A DNA stretch of 64,000 nucleotides from Bradyrhizobium lablabi (GCF_018129385.1 NZ_JAFCLN010000009.1:1-64000), one strand, 5' to 3'; positions 36,061 to 44,988 are shown, counted from the stretch's first letter. Notes: generated by a model from the sequence alone, not told the origin. Made by a program: numbers and translations.

Positions 36061-37668
36061 ATGCGGCGCTTATTTCTCATTCTGTTGTTCCTGTCTGCGG
36101 CCGTCGGCTCGTCCACGGCCGCCGAGCTGCATCGCGCGGAATTGATCGACCGGCTGTGCGGTGATGCCGCCGCGCTGGGCGAGGCGGGTCGCTCCTTGAT
36201 GGGTGTCGCCGCTGAGGGCTCCGCAGCCGATCGCGCCTGGGCCGCTCCGATCGCGCGGGCGATGATGGACCGTAAGCTGACATGCGACGGCGCGGGCGCG
36301 GTGGCCATGACCGCCGATGGCAGCCGGGATGCGCTCAGCGGCGCGCCGCGCACCGCTGCCGAGAGTGGTCGCTCGCCCTTGCTCAGCCTCAAGAACCGCA
36401 GCGTGTTCGAGATGGCCGATGCGGCGCTGGCGCTGCGCAGCTCGTCCGACCTGGGACGGCGCGCGGCGGCGCTTCGCACGTTGGAGCGGCACGCCGTAAC
36501 CCTGCCGGAGCTCCTGTTCGAGTCCGCGGCCGCGGAGGAAAGCGATCCGGTGCTGAGAGCGCAGATCACCGCGGTTGCGGAAGCCGCGGCGCTCAATTCC
36601 GCTGACCCGGCGAAGCGGATCGCAGCATTGCAGCGCATCGCTGCGACCCCGGACCGGCGCGCGCTCGCCAAGGTCGGGCCTTTGACCAAGGACCCCGCCT
36701 ATGCCGCCGATCCCGCCTTCAAAGGTGCCGTCGACGCGACGGTCAGAAAGATCGAGCGTGGCATCAGGATCGGCGACGTGCTGGCGACGCTGTATAATGG
36801 CCTGAGCTTCGCCAGCATCCTGTTCATGGCGGCGATCGGACTCGCGGTGATCTTCGGCCTGATGGGCGTGATCAACCTGGCACAAGGCGAGCTGATCATG
36901 ATCGGTGCCTACGCCACTTGGCTGGTACAGGAGGCGCTGCAGCGGTTCGCGCCGGCGCTGACCGAATACTACCTGATCATCGCCGCTCCCGTCGCGTTCC
37001 TGGTCACCGCCACGATCGGCATCGCGCTCGAAGCGGTCCTGCTGCGGCATCTATATCGTCGGCCGTTGATGAGCCTCCTGGCGACCTGGGCGGTCAGCCT
37101 GTTCCTGATCAATATCGTCCGAGTGACGTTCGGCACGCAGAATCTGAACTTTGTCACGCCTTTCTACGTCACCGGTGGCGTGCCGGTGATCGGCGATTTC
37201 ATCTTCACGTGGAACCGGATGTTCGCGATCGCCTTCGCGGCGGTCACGCTGGGGCTGACCTGGAGCCTTATCCGGCTGACGCCGCTCGGCCTCAACATTC
37301 GGGCTGTGACGCAAAACCGCACCATGGCGGGCTGCATCGGCATTCCGGTCCGCCGTGTCGACATGCTGGCGTTCGGGCTGGGCTCGGGGCTTGCGGGGCT
37401 TGCGGGCCTGGCGCTGGCGCCGATCTACAGCGTCAATCCGCAGATGGGGCAGAACTTCATCATCGACAGTTTCATGGTTGTGGTGCTCGGCGGCGTCGGC
37501 ACCATCGTCGGCACCGTGGTCGCGGCTCTCGGCATCGGCCAGGTCAACGTGCTGATCGAGCCGCTGTGGGGCGCGGTCGCCGCCAAGGTGATCGTGCTGC
37601 TGATGATCATCGCCTTTCTGCAATGGCGACCTGAAGGGCTGTTCGCCATCAAGGGGCGCCGCAAATGA
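36061..37668 (+). CDS. urtB: Urea-type ABC transporter permease, UrtB
   Basis: This 535-residue protein has a signal-like N-terminus (residues 1-21) and a long extracytoplasmic helical extension to about residue 230, which is typical of UrtB and absent from LivH. The branched-chain-amino-acid-type permease domain follows (VLATLYNGLSFASILFMAAI, GLMGVINLAQGELIMIGAY, LGGVGTIVGTVVAALGIG) with about eight helices. Its stop overlaps the urtC start (ATGA). The length fits the family. Confidence 0.92.
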   Translation: MRRLFLILLFLSAAVGSSTAAELHRAELIDRLCGDAAALGEAGRSLMGVAAEGSAADRAWAAPIARAMMDRKLTCDGAGAVAMTADGSRDALSGAPRTAAESGRSPLLSLKNRSVFEMADAALALRSSSDLGRRAAALRTLERHAVTLPELLFESAAAEESDPVLRAQITAVAEAAALNSADPAKRIAALQRIAATPDRRALAKVGPLTKDPAYAADPAFKGAVDATVRKIERGIRIGDVLATLYNGLSFASILFMAAIGLAVIFGLMGVINLAQGELIMIGAYATWLVQEALQRFAPALTEYYLIIAAPVAFLVTATIGIALEAVLLRHLYRRPLMSLLATWAVSLFLINIVRVTFGTQNLNFVTPFYVTGGVPVIGDFIFTWNRMFAIAFAAVTLGLTWSLIRLTPLGLNIRAVTQNRTMAGCIGIPVRRVDMLAFGLGSGLAGLAGLALAPIYSVNPQMGQNFIIDSFMVVVLGGVGTIVGTVVAALGIGQVNVLIEPLWGAVAAKVIVLLMIIAFLQWRPEGLFAIKGRRK

Positions 37669-38756
37669 AGCCGCTGGCATCCGACCGCCCGTTTCAGCTC
37701 CTGCTCGCCGTCGTGCTGGCGGTCGCGGCGCTGCTCGCCGTGTCTATGGTCACGCCGCTCGGCATCTCGGCCTATCTTGCGAACGCCATCGGGCAGCTCG
37801 CGGCCTTCGCCGTGTTGGCGCTCGCGCTCGACCTGATCTGGGGCTATCTCGGCATCTTGTCGCTCGGCCACGGACTGTTCTTCGGCATTGGCGGCTACAT
37901 CGTGGCGATGCATCTGCTGAAGCATTCGAGCGAAGTCACCGGCCGGGTACCGGACTTCATGCAGTTCATGGGCTGGTCGAGCTATCCGTTCTACTGGGCC
38001 GGGCTCGGCTTCTTCCCGTACGCTTTGCTGGTCGCGGCGGTGGTGACGATTCTGATCTCCGGCGTGTTCGGCTACGTGTCGTTTCGCTCGCGGGTCGATG
38101 GCGTGTATTTCGCGATCATCACCCAGGCACTGGTCTATGTCGCCATGCTGCTGATGTTCCGCAATGATACGGGCTTCGGAGGCAACAACGGCATGACTGG
38201 CTTTTTGGTGCTGTTCGGCTGGCCGATCGGCGGCAGCGGTGTGGTGATTGCAATGGCGGTGGTCTCCGTGCTGTTGCTTGCAGCGGTCCTGCTTGGCTGC
38301 CGGCTGTTACTCGGCAGCAATTTCGGCGTGCTGATGATTGCGACGCGGGACGACGAGGTGCGGCTGCGCACACTGGGCTATGAGACCCTACGGCTGAAGC
38401 TTGCGGTGTGGTGCCTGTCGGCGCTGATCGCTGCGCTTGCCGGCATGCTGTACGTACCGCAGGTCGGCATCATCAATCCGCGGCTGTTGTCGCCCGAATT
38501 GTCCTTGGAAATCGCCGTATGGGTCGCCATCGGCGGACGCGGTCATTTGATCGGCGCGGTGATCGGCGCCATGTTGGTCAACGCGCTGAAGTTCTGGCTG
38601 TCCGCGGCGGCGCCGGAATTGTGGCCGTTCATCCTGTCCGGCCTGATCGTCCTGGTCGTGCTCGTATTTCCCAACGGCCTGGTAGATCTCGCCAAGTTGA
38701 AGCTGACGCGGCCAATGGGTATCAAGCGTCTCGCCTCCGAGCCGGAGCTGCGCTGA
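37665..38756 (+). CDS. urtC: Urea-type ABC transporter permease, UrtC
   Basis: This 363-residue integral membrane protein is the second permease of the set. It has the LivM/UrtC pattern: LGILSLGHGLFFGIGGYIVA, the signature GYVSFRSRVDGVYFAIITQA, the UrtC-typical FRNDTGFGGNNGMTGF, and AVWVAIGGRGHLIGAVIGAM. It overlaps both neighbours by a few bases, indicating translational coupling. Confidence 0.92.
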   Translation: MKPLASDRPFQLLLAVVLAVAALLAVSMVTPLGISAYLANAIGQLAAFAVLALALDLIWGYLGILSLGHGLFFGIGGYIVAMHLLKHSSEVTGRVPDFMQFMGWSSYPFYWAGLGFFPYALLVAAVVTILISGVFGYVSFRSRVDGVYFAIITQALVYVAMLLMFRNDTGFGGNNGMTGFLVLFGWPIGGSGVVIAMAVVSVLLLAAVLLGCRLLLGSNFGVLMIATRDDEVRLRTLGYETLRLKLAVWCLSALIAALAGMLYVPQVGIINPRLLSPELSLEIAVWVAIGGRGHLIGAVIGAMLVNALKFWLSAAAPELWPFILSGLIVLVVLVFPNGLVDLAKLKLTRPMGIKRLASEPELR

Positions 38757-39481
38757 TGGCGGCGGCGCTGCTGATCGACGATGTCACGGTGGAGTTCGGC
38801 AGCTTCCGCGCCATCGACGGCCTGTCGCTTGCGATTGATTACGGCGAAGTGCGCGCCGTGATCGGTCCGAACGGCGCCGGCAAAACCACCATGCTCGACG
38901 TCGCTTCCGGCATCACGCGCGCCAAACAGGGGCGGGTGGTATTCGACGATACGATCGACATCACCCGGTCGAGCGAATCCGATATCGCGCGCGCCGGGGT
39001 GCGCCGTAAATTCCAGAAGCCGAGCATTTTCGAGGGGCTCGACGTACGTCAGCATATCGCGATCGGCGCGCAAGGCGGGCTACGGCGGATATTGTCGCCT
39101 TACGCTCTCGCGCAGCGCGTCGACGACGTGCTGGCGGAGGTTGGGCTCGCCGATCTTGCGCTCCGCCCGGCGTCCGAACTGGCGCACGGCCAGAAGCAGT
39201 GGCTGGAGATCGGCATGGTGCTGGCCTCCCAACCCAAGGTGCTGATGCTGGACGAGCCGGTCGCGGGCCTCACCGACGAGGAGACCGAGCGCACCGTCGC
39301 GCTGGTCCGCAAGCTTCGACGTCCTGATCGCGCCATTGTGGTGGTCGAACACGACATGGACTTCGTTGAGCAAATCGCGGATCGCGTTACCGTGTTGCAT
39401 GAGGGGAGGACGCTGTTCGAAGGCTCGATGCAAGACGCCCGCGCCGACGCGCGAGTCGTCGACGTCTATCTGGGGCGATGA
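38756..39481 (+). CDS. urtD: Urea-type ABC transporter ATPase, UrtD
   Basis: This 241-residue ATPase has Walker A GPNGAGKTT (about residues 38-46), the signature region ELAHGQKQWLEIGMVL characteristic of UrtD, Walker B VLMLDEPVAGL and the switch histidine in VVVEHDMDFV. The start overlaps the urtC stop (TGATG). Confidence 0.92.
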   Translation: MAAALLIDDVTVEFGSFRAIDGLSLAIDYGEVRAVIGPNGAGKTTMLDVASGITRAKQGRVVFDDTIDITRSSESDIARAGVRRKFQKPSIFEGLDVRQHIAIGAQGGLRRILSPYALAQRVDDVLAEVGLADLALRPASELAHGQKQWLEIGMVLASQPKVLMLDEPVAGLTDEETERTVALVRKLRRPDRAIVVVEHDMDFVEQIADRVTVLHEGRTLFEGSMQDARADARVVDVYLGR

Positions 39482-40176
39482 CGATGCGCTTCCGCGTCGA
39501 AAGTCTCGACCAGCACTACGGCAGCGCGCAGGTGCTGCGCCGCGTCGACTTCGAAATCGCCCCGGGCGAATGCCTTGCCGTGCTCGGCCGCAACGGCGCC
39601 GGCAAGACCACGCTGCTGAAATGCCTGATGGGTGTGCTGCCGGTGACGCGTGGTAAAATCCTTGTCGACGGCACCGACATTACCGGCTGGTCGTCGCATC
39701 GCCGCTCAACTGCCGGCCTCGCTTATGTGCCGCAGGGCCGCGAAATCTTTTCGGAGCTGACGGTCGGCGAGAACATCGAGGCCGCGGCGCGCGCGCATGG
39801 CACGCTCGGAACGCCGTCCATGGACGAGGCGATCGGGCTCTTTCCGGTGCTTAGCCAGATGTGGCGACGGCCCGGCGGCTCGCTGTCCGGCGGCCAGCAG
39901 CAACAACTCGCGATCGCGCGGGCGCTAGTGACGAAGCCGGGCCTGCTGATCCTCGACGAGCCTACCGAAGGCATCCAACCCAACTTGGTTGCGATGATCC
40001 GCGACGTGCTGGCCACGTTCAAGGGGCGGATGTCGCTGCTGCTGGTTGAGCAGTATCTCGATTTTGCCGTCAGCCTCGCCGATTCATTCGTGGTGCTCTC
40101 GCGCGGCAGCGTCGCCGAGACCGGCCGCATCGATCGTGCCAGCCGCGAAACACTTGCCCGCCATATCTCGATCTGA
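39478..40176 (+). CDS. urtE: Urea-type ABC transporter ATPase, UrtE
   Basis: This 232-residue second ATPase of the transporter has Walker A GRNGAGKTT, Q-loop region AYVPQGREIF, signature LSGGQQQQLAIARAL, Walker B LLILDEPTEGIQPN and switch region LLVEQYLDFA. It starts within the urtD stop. With UrtD it forms the heterodimeric motor at the cytoplasmic face. Confidence 0.92.
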   Translation: MTMRFRVESLDQHYGSAQVLRRVDFEIAPGECLAVLGRNGAGKTTLLKCLMGVLPVTRGKILVDGTDITGWSSHRRSTAGLAYVPQGREIFSELTVGENIEAAARAHGTLGTPSMDEAIGLFPVLSQMWRRPGGSLSGGQQQQLAIARALVTKPGLLILDEPTEGIQPNLVAMIRDVLATFKGRMSLLLVEQYLDFAVSLADSFVVLSRGSVAETGRIDRASRETLARHISI

Positions 40177-40207
40177 TCCCTGTTTAACATCCCAACGGAG
40201 CTATGCG

Positions 40208-41146
40208 ATGTCCCGCCGCCACGAAATTCCAGCGACGCCCGAAAACATGGTGTGGGGCTATCTCGACAGCACTACGCCGCCGGTGCTCGAGGTCGCCTCT
40301 GGCGACACCGTGACGTTGCATTCGTTTCCGGCTGGGGGCAAGGAAACGCTGCCGGAAGACCGCAGCATCGTGCCGGCGGACTATCTGAACGCGCTCGACA
40401 CCATGTTGCAGGGGCCGGGCCCGCATTTCATCACCGGCCCGGTGCACGTGAAAGGCGCCAAGCCCGGCGACGTGTTGCAGGTGGACATCCTCAGCGTCAA
40501 AGTGCGCCAGGATTGGGGATTTGTGTCGATCCTGCCGTTGCTCGGTACGTTGCCGGACGAGTTTACCGAGTATGAAACCATTCACCCTAAGGTCGATCAC
40601 GATCGCAATGTTTGCGTCATGCCGTGGGGTACGGAGATCCCGCTCGATCCCTTTTTCGGCATCATCGCCACCGCCCCGCCGCCGGCTTGGGGCCGGTGCG
40701 GCTCGCCGGTGCCACGCGTCTTTGGGGGCAACATGGACAACAAGGAACTGCGCGCCGGCACGACGTTGTATCTGCCGGTGTTCAATGAAGGCGCGTTGTT
40801 CTTCGCCGGCGACGGCCACGGCGTGCAGGGCGATGGAGAAGTCTGCATCACCGCGCTGGAGACCGGCGTTACCGGCACTTTCAGGCTGACGGTTCGCAAA
40901 GACATGGATCTGACCTGGCCATTCGCCGAAAGCGCCACGCACCTGATGTCGATCGGCCTCGACGAAGATCTCGACGACGCTGCCAAGCAGGCGGTTCGCG
41001 AGATGGTCAAGCACGTCTGCGACCGTACCAACCTGTCGCGCAACCAAGCCTACATGCTATGCTCATTGGTCGGCAATCTGCGCGTCACGCAACTCGTCGA
41101 CGGCAATAAAGGCATTCACATGCTGCTGCCGAAAGCGTATCTCTAA
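40208..41146 (+). CDS. fmdA: Acetamidase/formamidase family amidohydrolase
   Basis: This 312-residue FmdA/AmdA-family enzyme should hydrolyse formamide, acetamide or similar amides to ammonia and the acid. Characteristic parts are ITGPVHVKGAKPGDVLQVDI, PFFGIIATAPPP, RVFGGNMDNKELRAGTTLYL and FAGDGHGVQGDGEVCITALE. The ATG at 40208 follows ACGGAG. It lies 31 bp after urtE, so imported amide would be hydrolysed by the same operon; this pairing is known from the FmdDEF amide porter of Methylophilus. The gene symbol is by family and may differ in a curated genome. Confidence 0.85.
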   Translation: MSRRHEIPATPENMVWGYLDSTTPPVLEVASGDTVTLHSFPAGGKETLPEDRSIVPADYLNALDTMLQGPGPHFITGPVHVKGAKPGDVLQVDILSVKVRQDWGFVSILPLLGTLPDEFTEYETIHPKVDHDRNVCVMPWGTEIPLDPFFGIIATAPPPAWGRCGSPVPRVFGGNMDNKELRAGTTLYLPVFNEGALFFAGDGHGVQGDGEVCITALETGVTGTFRLTVRKDMDLTWPFAESATHLMSIGLDEDLDDAAKQAVREMVKHVCDRTNLSRNQAYMLCSLVGNLRVTQLVDGNKGIHMLLPKAYL

Positions 41147-41286
41147 GAGATGCGAATTACAGTTGATTAGCACGCCATCCTGCACGGAGGCTTGAGGCGC
41201 AGTTCGCCGCACGGACAGAGACGGTGACCGGCGGCGAGAACCGCAGGTAGGCACTTGCTGAAATGAAAAACGCTTGTACATCAATG

Positions 41287-41315
41287 GGGATCGACTGACA
41301 CTCTCTCCGCCAGCC
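41287..41315 (+). repeat. Putative attR: degenerate copy of the tRNA-Ser 3' end
   Basis: These 29 bases match the tRNA-Ser 3' end and flank (9952-9980) at 25 positions. The last 17 (CACTCTCTCCGCCAGCC) are identical. Orientation is the same as the tRNA. This is the layout expected for an element integrated at a tRNA 3' end, spanning about 31.3 kb. It lies just before the TonB-receptor gene. No integrase is found to confirm it. Confidence 0.6.
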
Positions 41316-41328
41316 AGATTAGCGGCGC

Positions 41329-43698
41329 TCAGAACTTGCCTTGCAGCGAGAGAGTCACCGTGCGTCCCGGGGCCGGATAGGTCGGCACGCCCATCGCGTC
41401 GACATAGGCCTTGTCCAGCAGGTTATCGACGTTGATGCGGCCGGTCAGATTCTCGTTGAACGCGACCGACATATAGAGGCCGTAGAGCTGGTAGCTCTCC
41501 TGCTTGTAGGTCAGCAGCAGGTCCGGGGTGGTCAACGGCACCGTCGGCGCCACGTAGAGCATGCGGGCTCCCAGCGTGACCTTGCGATCGAGGAAGCGGA
41601 CGCCGCCATCCAACGCGAGCTTCTCCTTCGGCGGCACGAAGATGAAGAAATACTGACGCTCCCATTTCGGCAGCAATGGCAGGTAGGCATTGCCGTTCGG
41701 CGGTCCGGCGAAGAAAGGATTGTAGACGCCGTCATAGCGCGTATCGAGACGGGTATAGGTTCCTCCGATATAGGCCTTTCCCGTGTCGTAGGATGCTTCC
41801 AGCTCGAAGCCCTTTATCTTGGTCGATGGTCCGAGCAGGTTGACATGCACGAAAGCCGTCTGGACGAGATCGCCAAACGTGCCCGCCTGCGGATAGCGCC
41901 CAACCCCGGTGGTGATGAAATTGGTGATGGTGTTGTCGAAGACGGCGGCCTTGGCGCGGAAGCCGTCGCCCTGAAAAAATACGTTGTCGAATTTGAAATT
42001 GGCGCCGGCCTCCAGATTCTTCGATGTTTCGGGCAGCAGATTCGGATTGGGCGCGAAAACCACGCCGTTGCCGATGTGGCGTCCGTATTGCAGCGTCTCC
42101 ATGATCTGCGGCGGCCGAAAGCCCTCGGCGTAGCTGCCGTAGACCTGGAAGCCTTTGACAGGCGTCACCGCAGCAGTGACCTTGGGTGAGAAACGTCCTT
42201 CCGACTTGTCGACCGAGAACGGCTGCGTACATTCGGTCGCGAAGGCGCCGCACGCATTGATGAAATTGCCCGAGCCTTTCAGCGAATAAAGATCGTATCG
42301 TCCGCCGGCGATCAGTTCGAGCCATTCTCCCTGCTTGAACTTTATCTCGCTGAAGCCGCTCGAAATGTCGCGCATCCCGGCGGGTGTCGGACCCGAGAAC
42401 CACTCGTTGTCGGAGGGATTGGTCTGATCGGAAATGACGCCCGTCTTGGTCTGGTCCTTGAAGTACTCGAGACCATTCGTCCACGTGACGTTGAACAGCG
42501 GAATGTCGAAGCGCGAGGTGTTGGCCAGGCTACCGCCGAAAGAGGTGAGCCCGTATCGCAAGTCAAAAGACCCGTAGGCCGTACGTGCAGGTCGAAACTG
42601 ATGATTGTCGGTCGATGACCACCATGCCTTGGCGGCGAGATCGATCGCTTGATTGGCCGGCTTCCAGAAATAGTCGGCGGTCGCGGTCTGCGTGAACAGT
42701 TGGTTCGTATCGATGAACTCGCCCTGTCCGGTCGAAAAATTGTTGTTGAGCGCGACGTAGCCGAGCTTGAATTTCTGATCCGGCGTCGGTCGCCAGGTGA
42801 CCTTGCCTAGCCCCGACCAGTTGTCCTGGCCGGTAAATGTCACCGGCGCTCCAGGGCCGACATATTGCAGCGTACCATTCTGACCGGGCAGGTAAGGGCC
42901 GGTTTCCTTGCGTGACACCGCCGCGACGACGTCGACCTGGTCGCTCCGTGCGGCGACTGCCTCGCTCGCTGTGTAGCGGTACTCGTTGGATCCGGCGGTG
43001 GCGCGCGAGCGGACACCGTAGTTTTTGCCCGGCAAAAGAATATCGTCGGCCTCCAGCGTGCGCAGCGAGACGACGCCGCCGATCACGCCAGCGCCGCCGA
43101 CGGTCGAGGTAGGACCCTTCTCGACGACGGCGCCACCGATCAGTTCCGGGTCGAAATAGACGAAGCTCGACGCATCATGACCGGCCTGCTGAAAATTCTG
43201 TCGCGCGCCGTCGATCATGACGTTGACGCGGCCCTGCTCCTGTAGACCCCGAATGTTGACCGTCGTGCCGGGATTTTGCCGGTCAGTCGCGGTGAACACG
43301 CCTGACATGTCCTGGAACAGATCGCTGGAATTGCGCGGCGTCCGCTGCTCGATCTGCTGGCGGCTGAGCACGCTGACCGAGCCCGGCGTGGAGTACACCC
43401 AGTCAGGCGTTCCCTGAAAGCCTTTGTCCTGCGACTCGCCGGTCGCGACGGCAGGCGCGGTGACTGGCTGAGGCGCAGGTGCTCTGACTGCCGGCGCGTT
43501 CCGCGGACGTTGGGAGGTGACGATTTGCTTCTTCTGTGCGGGGCGAGGCTTTTTTTGCGGGGCGGCCACTTCAATCGGGGGGAGCTCAGAGACCTCCTCC
43601 GCGAACGCTGGCGTCGCGACCACCGACACGGCGGCCACGCCAATCGTTCGTCGCACGAAGCTCCAAAAAACTTCGGACCCAGCCTTTGTGCACAACAC
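41329..43698 (-). CDS. TonB-dependent heme/hemoglobin receptor
   Basis: This 789-residue outer-membrane receptor has a Sec signal (ending TPAFA), a TonB-box-like LPPIEVAA, a Pro/Lys-rich linker, a plug domain (DLFQDMSGVFTATDRQNPGT, VNIRGLQEQGRVNVMIDGAR) and a 22-strand-type barrel ending in a C-terminal Phe. The heme-receptor boxes are present: GFRPPQ for FRAP and PNPNLLPE for NPNL, with a His (YGRHIG) between them. It should import heme together with TonB-ExbBD. The start is GTG at 43698; an in-frame GTG at 43656 after TTGGAG would give an equally good signal peptide. Neighbouring heme oxygenase and HasA-like genes support a heme role. Confidence 0.88.
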   Translation of the reverse strand: MLCTKAGSEVFWSFVRRTIGVAAVSVVATPAFAEEVSELPPIEVAAPQKKPRPAQKKQIVTSQRPRNAPAVRAPAPQPVTAPAVATGESQDKGFQGTPDWVYSTPGSVSVLSRQQIEQRTPRNSSDLFQDMSGVFTATDRQNPGTTVNIRGLQEQGRVNVMIDGARQNFQQAGHDASSFVYFDPELIGGAVVEKGPTSTVGGAGVIGGVVSLRTLEADDILLPGKNYGVRSRATAGSNEYRYTASEAVAARSDQVDVVAAVSRKETGPYLPGQNGTLQYVGPGAPVTFTGQDNWSGLGKVTWRPTPDQKFKLGYVALNNNFSTGQGEFIDTNQLFTQTATADYFWKPANQAIDLAAKAWWSSTDNHQFRPARTAYGSFDLRYGLTSFGGSLANTSRFDIPLFNVTWTNGLEYFKDQTKTGVISDQTNPSDNEWFSGPTPAGMRDISSGFSEIKFKQGEWLELIAGGRYDLYSLKGSGNFINACGAFATECTQPFSVDKSEGRFSPKVTAAVTPVKGFQVYGSYAEGFRPPQIMETLQYGRHIGNGVVFAPNPNLLPETSKNLEAGANFKFDNVFFQGDGFRAKAAVFDNTITNFITTGVGRYPQAGTFGDLVQTAFVHVNLLGPSTKIKGFELEASYDTGKAYIGGTYTRLDTRYDGVYNPFFAGPPNGNAYLPLLPKWERQYFFIFVPPKEKLALDGGVRFLDRKVTLGARMLYVAPTVPLTTPDLLLTYKQESYQLYGLYMSVAFNENLTGRINVDNLLDKAYVDAMGVPTYPAPGRTVTLSLQGKF

Positions 43699-43761
43699 CT
43701 TGATCCCCAGGCCTTCGCGGCATTGCGCGAACCAAGCTCACGAAGCTCGATTCTTGCTGGA

Positions 43762-43794
43762 GGCTGGCTGGCTGGGAGGTGCTGGCTGGCTAGC
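43762..43794 (-). promoter_or_regulatory. Repeated AGCCAGCC motif upstream of the heme receptor
   Basis: On the minus strand this region contains GCTAGCCAGCC (43784-43794), then a further run of CAGCC repeats (43762-43776), about 64-96 bases before the receptor start. The same 11-mer and a partial second copy occur upstream of the HasA-like gene. A shared operator is inferred. Confidence 0.45.
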
Positions 43795-43900
43795 TAACGA
43801 CGCGCCGACAATTGGCAACTATTACATTGAACAATTCGCTGTCAATCCTGAAGCGATTTCATTTGCTTGGCGATTGATTGGAATCTGAATGGATCACAGA

Positions 43901-44530
43901 TCAACCGGCGTAAAATTGGCTAACCAGGCTCTCGACACGTGCGAAGGCGGTTCGCGCGCCAACAGTAACACGTTCTTCTTCGGGCCCGGTCAGGACCACA
44001 GCGTCCAGCGCGGCAGTAAAGGTCTTCCAGTGCAAACCGCGTCCTTCCGGCGCTGCCGCAAGATGACGTGCGCCAAAGGCTTCGGAGAGCCCAAGTTGTT
44101 GTGCTGCTTTCAGCAGAAAGGCCGCGCCGAGGTTGGAGCCTTCCGAAACATAGAGCCATCCGAAGGCCGTCGGAACGTCCAGCGCGGCACTGTTTGCGAA
44201 TGTGGGCGTGTGCTTTGAAGAAGGCGCGGCTATTCCAAGATCTGCAAGGTCCTGTTCGATCAGGCCGAAACGACCGCGTTTCGCAAGATCGGGCAACAGC
44301 CTGTCGAGCAGCGGACTTGCGTAAAGTCCCGCGATTTCCCGATGGAATTCATGCTGGACCTTCAAGAACAAGCCATAGCGCGCCTGGCTCTCGAACGGCC
44401 TCTGCGCCATGATCGACTTGTCGAGCCGATCATGTGTCTCATGTGTTGCGTCTTTCAAGCGCTTGGCGCGGCTGGATTCATTCGTGTCGGAGGTTGCTCG
44501 CAACGCATGCATGTCCAATGGCCCACTCAC
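43901..44530 (-). CDS. Heme oxygenase (biliverdin-producing type)
   Basis: This 209-residue protein is of the canonical heme oxygenase fold, which opens heme to biliverdin, iron and CO. RLKDATHETHDRLDKSIM contains the proximal heme-ligand His, and ALDVPTAFGWLYVSEGSNLG matches the distal-helix region with its Gly-rich segment. The start is taken as GTG at 44530 because AAGGAG lies about eight bases upstream; the frame runs on to 44626 without such a site. Lying behind the heme receptor and in front of the HasA-like gene, it would release iron from imported heme. It is not of the IsdG/HmuQ type known from B. japonicum. Confidence 0.88.
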   Translation of the reverse strand: MSGPLDMHALRATSDTNESSRAKRLKDATHETHDRLDKSIMAQRPFESQARYGLFLKVQHEFHREIAGLYASPLLDRLLPDLAKRGRFGLIEQDLADLGIAAPSSKHTPTFANSAALDVPTAFGWLYVSEGSNLGAAFLLKAAQQLGLSEAFGARHLAAAPEGRGLHWKTFTAALDAVVLTGPEEERVTVGARTAFARVESLVSQFYAG

Positions 44531-44815
44531 TATAATTTCTCCTTCAATATTGAGGCGCTTGCTTAAACGGTGCAGGCCTTGTCGGTGCGGGTGAAATTCT
44601 TTCAGCCAAAGCCGCAGGCACGTCAAGCGTTTGCGGGAGAGGCCGGCGGCGTATCTCGCTCGTCGAAAAAAGATTCACGCGCCGCGCGATTGTCGATGAT
44701 CTGCGGATCGTTGGTGTATGGCGTGATGTTGAGAGAACGAAGTCCGAGCGCATCCTTGCGGCAGAACGCCGCAAAGCCACCGCAGGAATCCCTGCGAGTC
44801 CAGTCAGCACCAAGC

Positions 44816-44831
44816 TAAGAATAATTCTAAA
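44816..44831. promoter_or_regulatory. Irr-box (iron control element)-like palindrome
   Basis: TAAGAATAATTCTAAA reads on the opposite strand as TTTAGAATTATTCTTA, an imperfect palindrome close to the TTTAGAA-N3-TTCTAAA element bound by Irr in Bradyrhizobium. It lies between the leftward heme oxygenase and the rightward HasA-like gene, 158 bp from the latter. The match was made by eye. Confidence 0.5.
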
Positions 44832-44938
44832 TTCGAGCAGATCGAGAATGGCGACAAACGAGAATCGTTACAAAGAAGGAAGAAAGACGTTGCCCTGTCT
44901 CTTGCTTCGATTGTAGCAGAACGCCTGTAACATTTGAC

Positions 44939-44964
44939 GCTAGCCAGCCCTTTGGTAGCCAGCC
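44939..44964 (+). promoter_or_regulatory. TAGCCAGCC direct repeats upstream of the HasA-like gene
   Basis: GCTAGCCAGCC at 44939-44949 and TAGCCAGCC at 44956-44964 are spaced 15 bp apart, 25-50 bp before the ATG. The 11-mer is identical to one upstream of the heme receptor in the same orientation relative to its gene. It may be a common operator or promoter element. Confidence 0.45.
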
Positions 44965-44988
44965 AACCGCGTCGCAAGTCTCAAGGGG

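Noticed and set aside
34890..36689. Long antisense frame across urtA and urtB
   Set aside because: Low-complexity Arg/Ser/Ala translation that overlaps two well-supported genes.
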